Below, piece by piece: positions 8,820-17,717 of a DNA stretch of 64,000 nucleotides. The notes below the pieces were generated by a model, which saw nothing but the letters and a program-made list of their open reading frames with translations, was not told the origin of the DNA and did no database searches. Numbering within the stretch: the stretch's first letter is position 1; each line of letters opens with the position of its first letter. This stretch comes from Cyanidium caldarium. Its lineage: Eukaryota > Rhodophyta > Bangiophyceae > Cyanidiales > Cyanidiaceae. The translations under genes were made by a program, and so were the position numbers. The stretch is from positions 124,001-188,000 of the forward strand of contig JANCYW010000005.1 in the NCBI GenBank assembly GCA_026184775.1. The letters are read 5' to 3'.

Positions 8820-9983
8820 ATGCCGCAACTGCCCAGCTTGGAGACGATCTTGGGAAGATCAGTGCCGACAGTGGGTGTGGCCATACGTAGACTGCCCGGT
8901 GGCCCGCTGGTGTGGGTGTGGTATGCGGCCGAGGTGGACAGCGGCAGTCGTGCCGAGGTGCCGAAATGGATATCGCGGCCGCAAGAGGTTTACCTGCGTG
9001 GATATTTGGGTTTTATGGGACAGGACAATGCGGTGATGCGCTGGGCGATGCGCTGGGCGTTTGGGAGCACGCGCTTGCCTGCGGTGTGGGAGGCGCGGCC
9101 GTTAACGGATGATGTGCGGGGCGTGGTGGTGTTCTCGCACGGGCTGGGCGGGAACGGCACCACGTATTCCCTGCTGTGCGCTGCGCTGGCAGCGCACGGA
9201 TATCTGGTGGTGAGTGTGGAGCACGGCGACGGAAGCGCCTCGGTCACCATCGATGCGCACGGGTGCATCGTGCCGCATCGAGTCCCGACGGCCGCTGACA
9301 GCTGGGAGCAGAAACGCGCCTTTCGCCTGGCGCAACTGCGACAGCGATGCGACGAGATCGGCGCTACGCTTGACTGGATCCGCGAGGTGGCCGCCGGTCG
9401 ACAACGCGCCGGCGAGTTGCAGCCACTGTTCGGTGCGGCCGTCGCTGCGGATTCGGTGACGCTGTGTGGTCACTCGTTCGGCGGCGCCACTGCGGCGCTG
9501 TTCGTCCGCTCGGATGCCGCATCCGCAGCACGCATCCATCGGGTGGTGATGCTGGATCCGTGGCTGTGGCCGTTGCTGCCCACGCTGCGGAACCAGAACG
9601 CCTGCCCTGGCGAGTTGCTAGCTACGCCGCCGTCCCTCATCATCAGCAATGAGCACTTTCTCCACGCGCTGACGGAAGCCGAGCGCGAGGCCCTGACCGC
9701 GTGGGACACGCCCACCAAATACTACCTGGTGGGTGCGGCGCACATGCTGCAATCGGATGTGGAGCAACTGTTGCCGCGCTGGCTCGGGCGCTGCCTGCGA
9801 TTGCCCGTCAGCACCCATTCGCGCATCGCTTTACGGGTGCAACTAGAGGTGGTGGCGGCATTTCTATCGGACGACACTGCCAGCGTGCAGCGTATCGTCC
9901 GCCGCCACCCCACCCTCATCCGCTCGCTTGCATCGGCCAAGTGGGATGCCGCCGCCGCCGCCGGAGTGAATCACGCGGCCTGA
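8820..9983 (+). CDS. Platelet-activating factor acetylhydrolase-type phospholipase (group VII)
   Basis: This 387-residue alpha/beta hydrolase resembles PAF-AH isoform II/plasma type. SHGLGGNGTTYSLL forms the oxyanion region, GHSFGG carries nucleophile Ser219, MLDPWLWPL provides Asp246 and GAAHMLQSD provides His308. The family cleaves short or oxidised sn-2 acyl chains from phospholipids, which suggests repair or turnover of oxidised membrane lipid. There is no obvious signal peptide, so a cytosolic or membrane-associated enzyme is more likely than a secreted one. The gene ends 21 bp from the convergent SecA gene. Confidence 0.88.
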   Translation: MPQLPSLETILGRSVPTVGVAIRRLPGGPLVWVWYAAEVDSGSRAEVPKWISRPQEVYLRGYLGFMGQDNAVMRWAMRWAFGSTRLPAVWEARPLTDDVRGVVVFSHGLGGNGTTYSLLCAALAAHGYLVVSVEHGDGSASVTIDAHGCIVPHRVPTAADSWEQKRAFRLAQLRQRCDEIGATLDWIREVAAGRQRAGELQPLFGAAVAADSVTLCGHSFGGATAALFVRSDAASAARIHRVVMLDPWLWPLLPTLRNQNACPGELLATPPSLIISNEHFLHALTEAEREALTAWDTPTKYYLVGAAHMLQSDVEQLLPRWLGRCLRLPVSTHSRIALRVQLEVVAAFLSDDTASVQRIVRRHPTLIRSLASAKWDAAAAAGVNHAA

Positions 9984-10004
9984 CGCCCGCCTCCCGGGCG
10001 CTCC

Positions 10005-13000
10005 TCACCGGGCGGCCTGCTCGGGATCGTACTGGAAGAACGAGTACACCGTGTCGCGGCGCATGGTGTCCTGCATGCGCTGGAAGAGCGCATAGCCTTG
10101 GCGTTGAAACTCCTGCACCGGATCCACCTGTTTCAGACTCTGCAGGCTGGCAAAGTCGCGCGTGAAACCGAGCTCCTTCAGGTGGCGCGCCCACGCCCGA
10201 TCATACTGCACCAGCGCCAGATACCGAAACGCGGCAGTGTCCTGAGTGGGCGCGCGCTGCCGCAACGCCGCGCATTTGTCCTGCAACACCCGCAGTGCCG
10301 CCTGGGCGGCCGGCTCGAAATCGGCCGCGGTGAATGAATCACCCGCGCCCAGCGCGATGCCCGGGAAGAACTGCTCCAGTTTGCGCAGTGCGCCCGCCCG
10401 GTCGTTCACGAAATTCGGCACAATGTCCATCACCGTCTGGCGCACCCACTCCGCCATCACGCCGCGCACGGATGCACCATCGCGACCGTCGTCCTCCACC
10501 TGCAACAAGTCAGCAGCGTCGGCACGCAACATGCGGTTGCGCTGCGTGTACAGCACCTGTCGCTGCGTGGCCAACACCTCATCGTACGCGAACAGCGTCT
10601 GCCGCATGTCCGCATAATACTGCTCCACCCGCATCTGCACCGCATTCAGTGCCTCGGTGACGCGCTCGCTCTCGATCGGCGTCGTCTCCGAGATGCGAAA
10701 GGCGTCGACGATATTGCGCACGCGGTCGCCGCCAAATACCCGGAACAGGTCGTCGTCCAGCGCCAGGAAGAAACGCGAGGTGCCCGGATCGCCTTGGCGG
10801 CCGGCGCGCCCGCGCAACTGATTGTCCACCCGACGCGACTCGTGGCGCTCGGTGCCGATCACCTGCAAGCCGCCAGCGTCCAGGACAGCCTTGCGCTCCC
10901 GCTCCATCACCGGTGTGAAGGTTTCGGCGCACTGCTCGACGGCCTGCCGCAGCCGTCGTTCCAGCGACGGCTCGTCGGTAGCTGCCCGACCGAAATCCAT
11001 AGCGGTGGCGATGACGGTGCGCAGCGTGTCCCGCGGCTGCTCCTGGAAGCGACGCCGCCACTCGGCGTCTAATTCCAGCAGCAGCAGCTGCTCCTCCACA
11101 TACGTCGCCAGCTGCTCGATGGCCTCGGTGAGCGATGCCTCCTGTCCCGCCTCCAGCGCCGGGAACATGCGCTCCGCAAACCACTCTACCACCTGGACGT
11201 GCCCGCGGCGCGCCAGCTCTCGCAGCAATCGCTCGCGCACGTACACCTGCGCGATAAAGTCCGCATTGCCACCCAGCAGTATGTCGGTGCCGCGGCCGGC
11301 CATGTTGGTGGCCACGGTGACCGCGCCGCGACGTCCCGCCTGCGCCACGATCTCGCTCTCGCGCTCGGCGCTCTCCGGTCGCGCGTTCAACACGTCATGC
11401 GGAACCGGTTCCGCCGCCGTCGCCGCGGTGGCGTCCCCGTCGCACTCCTCCCCGTTCAAGTACCGGCTGAGCTGCTCGCTGGCCTCGATGCTGGTGGTGC
11501 CCACCAGCACCGGCGCGCCGAGCCGGTGTAACCGCCGCACTTCCCGCATCACCGCCCGCAACTTGCCGCGCTGCGTCTTGAACACCACATCCGGATAGTC
11601 CTTGCGGGCCACTGGTAGCGCCGTGGGCACGCGCGCCACCCACAGTCCGTACAGCTTCTGCACCTCGGCGGCATCGGTGGCAATGGTGCCGGTCATGCCG
11701 CACAGCGCCGGGAACAGCCGGAAAAATGACTGATACGATATCGACGCCGCCGTCTGCGTCTCCTTCAGCACCGGAATGCGTTCCTTGGCCTCGACCGCCT
11801 GATGCAGCCCGTCCGACCAGCGCCGCCCCTCCAGCACCCGTCCGGTGTTCTCGTCAACGATCAGCACCTGCGCGTCGCGCACCACGTACTCGACGTCTCT
11901 GCGGAACAGCTCCTTGGCCTTCAAAGCATTCAAAACCAGCTGCGCCCACGACTCCGACGCATCGTACAAGCTGGGCACCTTCAGCGCCTGTTCACAGGTG
12001 GACTCGCCCTCCTCGGTGAGCGTCACGGTGCGCTCCCTCTCCAGCACCTCGTAATGGTGGCCGCGCCGCAGATACTGCACCAATTTGGCCGCGGCCTCGT
12101 ATTTGGCGCTGGGCGCGGCCACGCTCTGCGAGATGATCAGGGGCGTGCGCGCCTCGTCAATCATAATCGAGTCCGCCTCGTCCAGAAGACAAAAGTAGAA
12201 CGGCTTGTCGCCGACAAGCACTTGCGCCTCGACGCTCAGCGCCAGGTGGTCGCGCAGGTAGTCGAAACCCAGCTCTGAGTTGGTCACGTAGCTGATGTCG
12301 CAGGCGTACGCGCGACGTCGCTCCTCCGGCGTGCTGCCGCTGTGCACCAGCCCTACCGACAGGCCCAGAAAGCGGAACACCTGCCCCATGGTCTCGTAGT
12401 CGCGTCGCGCCAGGTAGTCGTTCACCGTGACCACGAACGAGGTGCCGCGACCGGTCAGAGCGGCCACGTACGCCGGCAGCACCGCCACCAGCGTCTTGCC
12501 CTCGCCGGTGGCGATCTCGGCCACGCACCCGTCCAGCAACGCCAGGCCGCCCAGCACTTGCACGTCGTAGTGCCGCAAGCCGAGCACCCGGAAGGCGGCC
12601 TCGCGCGCCACCGCGAACGCCTCCTCGACGGGCACGTCGCCGCCGCCCGCCTGCGCTCGGCGTCGGAATTCCGCGGTTTTCGCGGCCAGATCCTCGTCAC
12701 TCAGTTGCTCTATGGCGTCCTCCAGCTCGTTGACGCGCTTCACCCGCGGCTCGTACCGTTGCAGCGCCCGGTCGTCTTGCACGAGGATCGTCTGCGGCGA
12801 GCGCGCCGGCTTGCGCTCGTCGCCGAGGCCTTTTCGCACCGCTTTTCGCAAACCGTCCAGTAGATTCATCTGCCAGCCTCGATGGGCCCGACCGCGTCCG
12901 AGAGCGGAGTCCGAGGGTGGCCGAACCGTCCCGTGCCCGACGGGATGCAGCGGCAGGAGCGCCCGACCTCGCCTCAGAGGTGCCGGACCACGGTGGCGCT

Positions 13001-13055
13001 GTGCCCGCGCGCCTGCATGGGCAGTGACAAAAGCAAACCAGTAGCGGCACGCCAT
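10005..13055 (-). CDS. SecA2-type protein translocase ATPase, probably plastid-targeted
   Basis: About 1016 residues from the ATG at 13055. The first 62 residues (MACRYWFAFVTAHAG onward) are Arg/Ala-rich with few acids, like an organelle leader; the SecA core begins at MNLLDGLRKAVRKG (12869). Visible motifs include ATGEGKTL (Walker A), LLDEADSIMIDEARTPLI (Walker B), the preprotein cross-linking region and NMAGRGTDILLGGN. GRAGRQGDPG is motif VI. The stretch WAQLVLNALKAKELFRRDV and RRWSDGLHQAVEAKE resembles plant SECA2 more than SECA1. There is no C-terminal Cys-rich zinc tail. SecA2 works with SCY2 at the inner envelope. An outlying SecA1 cannot be fully excluded. Confidence 0.93.
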   Translation of the reverse strand: MACRYWFAFVTAHAGARAQRHRGPAPLRRGRALLPLHPVGHGTVRPPSDSALGRGRAHRGWQMNLLDGLRKAVRKGLGDERKPARSPQTILVQDDRALQRYEPRVKRVNELEDAIEQLSDEDLAAKTAEFRRRAQAGGGDVPVEEAFAVAREAAFRVLGLRHYDVQVLGGLALLDGCVAEIATGEGKTLVAVLPAYVAALTGRGTSFVVTVNDYLARRDYETMGQVFRFLGLSVGLVHSGSTPEERRRAYACDISYVTNSELGFDYLRDHLALSVEAQVLVGDKPFYFCLLDEADSIMIDEARTPLIISQSVAAPSAKYEAAAKLVQYLRRGHHYEVLERERTVTLTEEGESTCEQALKVPSLYDASESWAQLVLNALKAKELFRRDVEYVVRDAQVLIVDENTGRVLEGRRWSDGLHQAVEAKERIPVLKETQTAASISYQSFFRLFPALCGMTGTIATDAAEVQKLYGLWVARVPTALPVARKDYPDVVFKTQRGKLRAVMREVRRLHRLGAPVLVGTTSIEASEQLSRYLNGEECDGDATAATAAEPVPHDVLNARPESAERESEIVAQAGRRGAVTVATNMAGRGTDILLGGNADFIAQVYVRERLLRELARRGHVQVVEWFAERMFPALEAGQEASLTEAIEQLATYVEEQLLLLELDAEWRRRFQEQPRDTLRTVIATAMDFGRAATDEPSLERRLRQAVEQCAETFTPVMERERKAVLDAGGLQVIGTERHESRRVDNQLRGRAGRQGDPGTSRFFLALDDDLFRVFGGDRVRNIVDAFRISETTPIESERVTEALNAVQMRVEQYYADMRQTLFAYDEVLATQRQVLYTQRNRMLRADAADLLQVEDDGRDGASVRGVMAEWVRQTVMDIVPNFVNDRAGALRKLEQFFPGIALGAGDSFTAADFEPAAQAALRVLQDKCAALRQRAPTQDTAAFRYLALVQYDRAWARHLKELGFTRDFASLQSLKQVDPVQEFQRQGYALFQRMQDTMRRDTVYSFFQYDPEQAAR

Positions 13056-13282
13056 CTCTCCAACACTCGAGAGGCCACCGGCTGGGGTGTGCAACCGCCC
13101 TCCAAACCGCCAACGTCGCTGCACCGAACGCGCATCCCGTCCGCTGAGCGATTCGGGCATTGCCGACCGCACACACGCACACACACAAATCGACGTGCAT
13201 GCGTGTCGATGAGACGGGTCGTGAGGCACACCCTGTTCCTGCTCGCCGCGCTCTCCACAGCCTTCAGTCTAGGCACGTGCTA

Positions 13283-13298
13283 TCTCTCTCTCTCTCTC
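13283..13298. repeat. CT dinucleotide tract
   Basis: Sixteen bases of uninterrupted (TC)n in the spacer between the SecA2 start and the 3' end of the next minus-strand gene. It may be a polypyrimidine element in the SecA2 promoter region; no function is shown. Confidence 0.85.
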
Positions 13299-13311
13299 AT
13301 CTCTGTCTCGT

Positions 13312-14508
13312 TCACTTTTTACCCTTCGGAGCGGGTCTCTCGCCCTTGCGCTCTCTATCCAACGAATGCAACCATTGGTCCACACCGTCGATGCGCTTCT
13401 GCGCCTTGCCGGTGAAACCTTTCAGCTTCTCGGCCTGATCCGGCGGCAGCGTTGCGCTGTCGATCGCCTTGCCAGCCTGTCGCAGTGCGTCGGTCATCTG
13501 TTTCAGGCGTTGTTGGCCGCGCGCGCGCAACTCCTCAGTGCTCTTGCTCAGCACCGAGCGCGCATACGTCTCCAGATGCTGCCGTGTCTCTTGCGACAGC
13601 TCCGCCGTGCCCACCGTCGCCAGCAGCCGCTTGGCGGCGAGGCGCTCCAGCTCCGCACAGGCCGACTCCGGCGATCGTATCAGCTCCAGAAAGCGCACCT
13701 CGCCACCCGACAGCTCCACATCTGGCACCAGCACCTGATCGACCGCCCGCGACTGCACCCGCACATGCGCATTGCCCACGATGGACAGCTTGTCTAGCAT
13801 ATACGGCGAGGCGCCCAGTTTGCGTGCCGCCGGTTGCGGTTGCTGCAGACGTCGGCGGCGGCGGGCCGCGGCCATCTCCCGCGCAATCGCCCGCCAGTTG
13901 GATTCGGTCAGCTCGTAATTGTCAAACTCCACCGTCAGGCGCGGCTCGTGCACGGCCACATCCATTTGCACGGGTCCGCGCTGCGCTGTCCGCTGCTGGT
14001 TCCACGGCAACAGCCGCGCCAGCAACTCGCCTACGTCCACGTCCGCCTCGATGTCCGCCACCCGCGACGCCTCTCGTTCCTCGCGCGTGCCCGGCGCCGG
14101 CGGTGCCAGGACCCGCACCGCGTGCGCCCGATACGTCGACCGGCCCGTGCGCTGCAAGGCAGTGAAGCGCAGACGCAGGCCTTGCGTCTTCCATACATAG
14201 TATTCGATCAGTCGCACCCGCAGCACGTACAGCGACAGCAGCGCCGTGCCAGTCACTGCCGCGGCGCCCGCAGCCACTCGCTTCCAGAGATTCCATCCCA
14301 GCGGATGGATCGGTGGTGGTGGCGGTGGTGCCGCCGTGGCTATCACACCCTGAGCGGAACCTCGCGGCGAACGCCCGCGTCGCATCGTCGCCCCCGGGTG
14401 GTCGACCCCGGAGGCGCTGCTCGACGCAACCGCCGCACACACCAACGGGTCTCTTCTCCTCCTGCTCCCGCTCATTCCATCCCGCGGCACGACTCTATGC
14501 GCACGCAT
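13312..14508 (-). CDS. N-terminally anchored AsmA-like protein, unknown
   Basis: About 398 residues from the ATG at 14508; ATGs at 14475 and 14385 are alternatives. An Arg/Ser/Pro-rich leader is followed by one hydrophobic segment (WKRVAAGAAAVTGTALLSLYVLRVRLI). A beta-rich region with VQMDVAVHEPRLTVEFDN and LDKLSIVGNAHVRVQSRAV recalls AsmA/TamB-like lipid-transfer or membrane-organising proteins. The last third is helical and charged and ends in a Lys-rich tail (ERPAPKGKK). The leader suggests organelle import, with inner-envelope or mitochondrial inner-membrane placement as inference. It is divergent from the ACT gene at 14694. Family assignment is weak. Confidence 0.7.
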   Translation of the reverse strand: MRAHRVVPRDGMSGSRRRRDPLVCAAVASSSASGVDHPGATMRRGRSPRGSAQGVIATAAPPPPPPIHPLGWNLWKRVAAGAAAVTGTALLSLYVLRVRLIEYYVWKTQGLRLRFTALQRTGRSTYRAHAVRVLAPPAPGTREEREASRVADIEADVDVGELLARLLPWNQQRTAQRGPVQMDVAVHEPRLTVEFDNYELTESNWRAIAREMAAARRRRRLQQPQPAARKLGASPYMLDKLSIVGNAHVRVQSRAVDQVLVPDVELSGGEVRFLELIRSPESACAELERLAAKRLLATVGTAELSQETRQHLETYARSVLSKSTEELRARGQQRLKQMTDALRQAGKAIDSATLPPDQAEKLKGFTGKAQKRIDGVDQWLHSLDRERKGERPAPKGKK

Positions 14509-14693
14509 AACACCCGCTATACTCCTCACCTCCAACGCATCGACGACTCCCCGCTGTTCCCGCCGCTTCCGCCAGACCGTCCGCGCGGCATTCCCCATCG
14601 ACGCCGCCGCTCGCACGAATGGGTCGCAGCGCTGCCGGAGCGCGGTCGCTGGTCCATCCCTTGACGAGCCTCTCGGGGAGTGAATTCACACCT

Positions 14694-15482
14694 ATGCGTT
14701 TCCTACTGGGTTTGTCGCGGACATTCTACGGCGCGCTACACAAGCAAATAGTGGCCGGCGGTACCATCGCCCCCCGAGGAGCTACGACCGCCATTCCGCC
14801 CGCTCGGTCTGCGTTCCCGGCGGCGCCTCCGCTGCGGTGGGCCTCGGTGGCGGCGGCTTCCGCTTGCGCCGGTCCGACGGCACCCGGGCTGGACAAGGAA
14901 TACGTGCTGACGCTGGTGGGCAAGGATCGCATCGGGGCGGTGCATGATTTCACGGTGGAGGTGAACAAGCACGGCGGCAACTTTGAAGAGTCGCGCATGG
15001 TGCGGCTGGGCGGTGAGTTCGCCATCATGTCGTTGCTGACAGTGGCCGACGCCCGCATTCAAGAACTGGAACAGTCGGTGCAGAAGGCGTTCCCGGACTA
15101 TACGGTGGCGTGTCGCTTGACGCGAGACACCGGCGAGCACTCTGTCGAGGCGTACCGCATGCTGCAGTTGTCGGTGGAGGGGCCCGACCAGAAGGGCATC
15201 GTGCGGGCGGTCACCGAGAGCCTGCTGCCGTTCCAGGCACACGTCGAGTCGATGGAGACCGAGACGGTGCCAGCGCCGTTTGCCGGATGGCCGCTGTTTC
15301 GCATGAACGCGCTGGTGGCGGTGCCGAAGCAGGTGTCCATGGAAGACGTGGATCAGGCGCTGTATCGGAACGTGGAGGACCGCTTTGACCTGATGCTGGA
15401 CTTGACACCGGTGCGCGGCAAGCAGGCGCGGCGAGCGTTTAAGAGGCCGACCGATGCCGCCGCCGCCGCGACGCATTCGTAG
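14694..15482 (+). CDS. Organelle-targeted protein with two ACT domains (GcvR-like)
   Basis: The 262-residue protein starts at the ATG at 14694 (MRFLLGLSRTFYG). Residues 1-62 are Ala/Pro/Arg-rich and nearly acid-free, a likely transit peptide. Two ACT folds follow. The first, about residues 68-140, begins YVLTLVGKDRIGAVHDF. The second, about 155-240, contains LQLSVEGPDQKGIVRAVTE. The pattern matches bacterial GcvR and eukaryotic organellar ACT-repeat proteins, which bind amino acids and have no catalytic domain. A regulatory role in plastid or mitochondrial amino-acid metabolism is inference. The tail is basic (KQARRAFKR). Confidence 0.87.
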   Translation: MRFLLGLSRTFYGALHKQIVAGGTIAPRGATTAIPPARSAFPAAPPLRWASVAAASACAGPTAPGLDKEYVLTLVGKDRIGAVHDFTVEVNKHGGNFEESRMVRLGGEFAIMSLLTVADARIQELEQSVQKAFPDYTVACRLTRDTGEHSVEAYRMLQLSVEGPDQKGIVRAVTESLLPFQAHVESMETETVPAPFAGWPLFRMNALVAVPKQVSMEDVDQALYRNVEDRFDLMLDLTPVRGKQARRAFKRPTDAAAAATHS

Positions 15483-16018
15483 GCGCGAGGACAAACGAGA
15501 GGGCGGGGAGCGCCGGAGGAGAGCGCGTCGATGAACCGTGCAGGTGTCGAGGCGCCGCGGCGCGGTTCAGAATTAGCATGGAAAACGCGTGAGCCACTCT
15601 CACGGGCGGCACCGATGCGCCGCCTCGACAGGTGTCCCAAGATGATTGGTTGTGAGGGCGTAAATCATCATCACCGGTTCGCGGTGCCTCGCAGTGACTC
15701 TCTGGCGCAAGTGTGGACCGTTCATCCGGTCGACATGGCTCTGACTTTGTATCGAGTGCAGTTAGTCTCTGTGGTATCGCCGCCCGGGTTCGCCTTTCTC
15801 GTCGAGCGTCGGCCACCTCTCTCTGGTCCCCGAAAGCGCATGCGTCTGGTCTCAGCATGGTGGTGCATGGAACGAGTACAGCAATTGTCTCGCACGAGGC
15901 AGGCACGACTGGCGCCCTGCATCTAGCTCCTCGCTCTCCCTCAAGATCTGCATCGTATCATCATCGACAACGCATGCGCCTACCGCCACGGCTCTCAGCG
16001 TGTTCTTCCAACTTACAC
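15483..16018. other. Convergent intergenic gap
   Basis: 536 bp between the 3' ends of the ACT gene and the MED18-like gene. I see no supported gene. Frames here have poor composition. It holds an ATTGG (inverted CCAAT) at about 15642 and a small GTTCG-loop hairpin near 15668. It is far longer than most other convergent gaps in the window (5-74 bp). Confidence 0.6.
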
Positions 16019-16708
16019 CTACTCCATGACGTCGTCTCCCCCGCCGGCCTCCTGGCGCAGCGACAGCCACCCGTCCTTGGGCGCATCCAATGAGCGCGGC
16101 AGCGGCATCACCGCCGGTGCCCATTGTTGCAGGCGCTGACGCACTCGCTGGGCCACTTCGGCGGCAGCCGCCTGCATGCCCCCGCCGGACACCACCGCCT
16201 GCACGCTCACCACCCAGTGCGATTGCGCGACGCGGTGTGCACCGCACCACGGCTTGCCCGCCTCGCGCAGCCGCTCCAGCGAGAATATCTCCGCCAACTC
16301 GCCGGTGCGGTACCGGAAGCGATACCCGCGCCGTCGACGCTCGTAAAACGGCTGCGGTCGACCGAGCAGCTGCTGCACCAGCGGCAACGCATCCGCGACG
16401 CACACACTGGCGCTGTGCATCGTGCCGCCTTCCAATGGAGCGTTCAGCTGTCGATCATACTGCGACAGAAACTCCACCTCTGCCTGATCGTCCAGCGCGC
16501 GTCCTTGCGGATCGCACTCCACCCGCACCCACAGGTTGGGCAGCGCTGCCGGTCGCGTCGAGTCCGCCAGACCGTACGCCCTCTCGTACACACAAAACGC
16601 CCCCAGTTGGCCCGATGGCGGGCACGTGGCCACCGCCACCGCCAGCACCCAGGGCAGGTCGGCATCCGCCAACACCGCCCCGCGGATGGAGACCACGCGG
16701 CGAGCCAT
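16019..16708 (-). CDS. Mediator subunit 18-like protein
   Basis: A 229-residue frame starting at MARRVVSIRGAVLADA (16708); an 81-codon upstream in-frame extension is low-complexity and probably not translated. The layout fits MED18: an N-terminal beta-rich half with LPNLWVRVECD, then a central aromatic strand pair (PFYERRRRGYRFRYRTGEL) and the segment HWVVSVQAVVSGGG near the end. MED18 forms a beta-barrel with MED20 in the Mediator head and helps regulate RNA polymerase II initiation. Sequence conservation in this family is low everywhere, so this is a fold-level resemblance rather than a firm identification. Confidence 0.5.
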   Translation of the reverse strand: MARRVVSIRGAVLADADLPWVLAVAVATCPPSGQLGAFCVYERAYGLADSTRPAALPNLWVRVECDPQGRALDDQAEVEFLSQYDRQLNAPLEGGTMHSASVCVADALPLVQQLLGRPQPFYERRRRGYRFRYRTGELAEIFSLERLREAGKPWCGAHRVAQSHWVVSVQAVVSGGGMQAAAAEVAQRVRQRLQQWAPAVMPLPRSLDAPKDGWLSLRQEAGGGDDVME

Positions 16709-17062
16709 GAAGTTGAGTGGAACGTGGGCGTGGTGGGAGATGCGGGCAAGTGCCGCACATGGACGCTGCCAGTTTGCCGAGTTGCCTGAGGCAGCGTGGT
16801 TTGCGTTTTCCAAGTGGCGGAGCGAGGCGGCCACGACCAGCACCAACGTCACCGCCGCCTCCGGCAATCGTCGGCAGCGTGCACGCGGCGCACGACCAGC
16901 CCGCAGAGCGGTAACGAGCGTCAGGCACGACGAACGTTGCCAACGCATCATAGCAGGTAGGCTTTATAGGTCGTTGGGGTGGAGGACCAGCCCAGTGCGT
17001 CCATCCACTCCACTTTCAACTGGGGACAGTTTCTCACTCCTCCTCCCCTCTTGCTCCGTCCT
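16709..17062. other. Intergenic, upstream of the MED18-like gene
   Basis: 354 bp. The part next to the gene is open in frame with it up to an ATG at 16951 and could be an N-terminal extension, but the composition does not support one. I see nothing else of note. Confidence 0.5.
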
Positions 17063-17479
17063 TCACCCCGTCTTCGGCATCAGCTCTTTCATCTGGTACC
17101 GATCCTTCATATGAATATTCTCTCGGAGCCACTCTTCCGTGATATCGGTGTAGCCGGCTCGCTGGGCCGTCGCCAGCATGTCCTGCAGCACGGCCTCCTT
17201 GTCGGCGGCGCTCAGCTCCACCACCGACTCCGGGTTGCCCAGATAGTCGGCCAGCTGCCGCGTGTACCGCCGCATCACGTAGCGATACGACAGTGACGAT
17301 AGTGCCACCGCGTGCGTCTTGGAGGTGTCCTGCGGCGTCGGGCAGGTGGCCTTCACGACCAGGTGGCGCCGAGGAGTGGTACGCGAATAGCAGAGAGCCG
17401 GATCCACCACTGCAGCCCGAGAGGCGTTCGGGCTGTGCAGGGCCTGCCGCACCAGCCGTGCCCACCGCGCCAGAGCCAT
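17063..17479 (-). CDS. Small protein with organelle-type leader, unknown
   Basis: 138 residues from MALARWARLVRQALHS (17479). Residues 1-50 are basic, Ala/Ser-rich and acid-free, as expected for a mitochondrial or plastid leader. The mature part is helical and charged: YVMRRYTRQLADYLGNPESV, then ELSAADKEAVLQDMLATAQ and TEEWLRENIHMKDRYQM. There is no membrane segment or known motif. Size and style resemble small accessory subunits of organellar complexes, but no specific homologue is recognised. It lies 238 bp downstream of the next minus-strand gene's stop. Confidence 0.6.
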   Translation of the reverse strand: MALARWARLVRQALHSPNASRAAVVDPALCYSRTTPRRHLVVKATCPTPQDTSKTHAVALSSLSYRYVMRRYTRQLADYLGNPESVVELSAADKEAVLQDMLATAQRAGYTDITEEWLRENIHMKDRYQMKELMPKTG

Positions 17480-17717
17480 AGTGATGGCGGCACTGATCGA
17501 TGCCGCCCGGCTTCGAGTCGGTGGAACGGCGACGCGCCCCTCCGAACCGACGATCGACCGCCCGCGGGGAATCGGACGGCCGGCACCGAGAATGCGGTCG
17601 GGAAGTGGGCGGATGCTCCTAAACGCTATGCAGGGTTTACACATAAGCGACGTGGTGCCAGCTGCACCAGACGTGAGAAGGATGGATGCGCTGCTGCCTC
17701 CATCGTCTTCCCAAACG

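Noticed and set aside
13420-13445. CTTCTCGGCC string resembling the U2 snRNA 5' region
   Set aside because: It lies inside the coding frame of the AsmA-like gene and the match does not extend.
15660-15690. GGTTCG-containing hairpin resembling a tRNA T arm
   Set aside because: The stem encloses a 5-nt loop, and no anticodon arm, D arm or acceptor pairing is visible around it.
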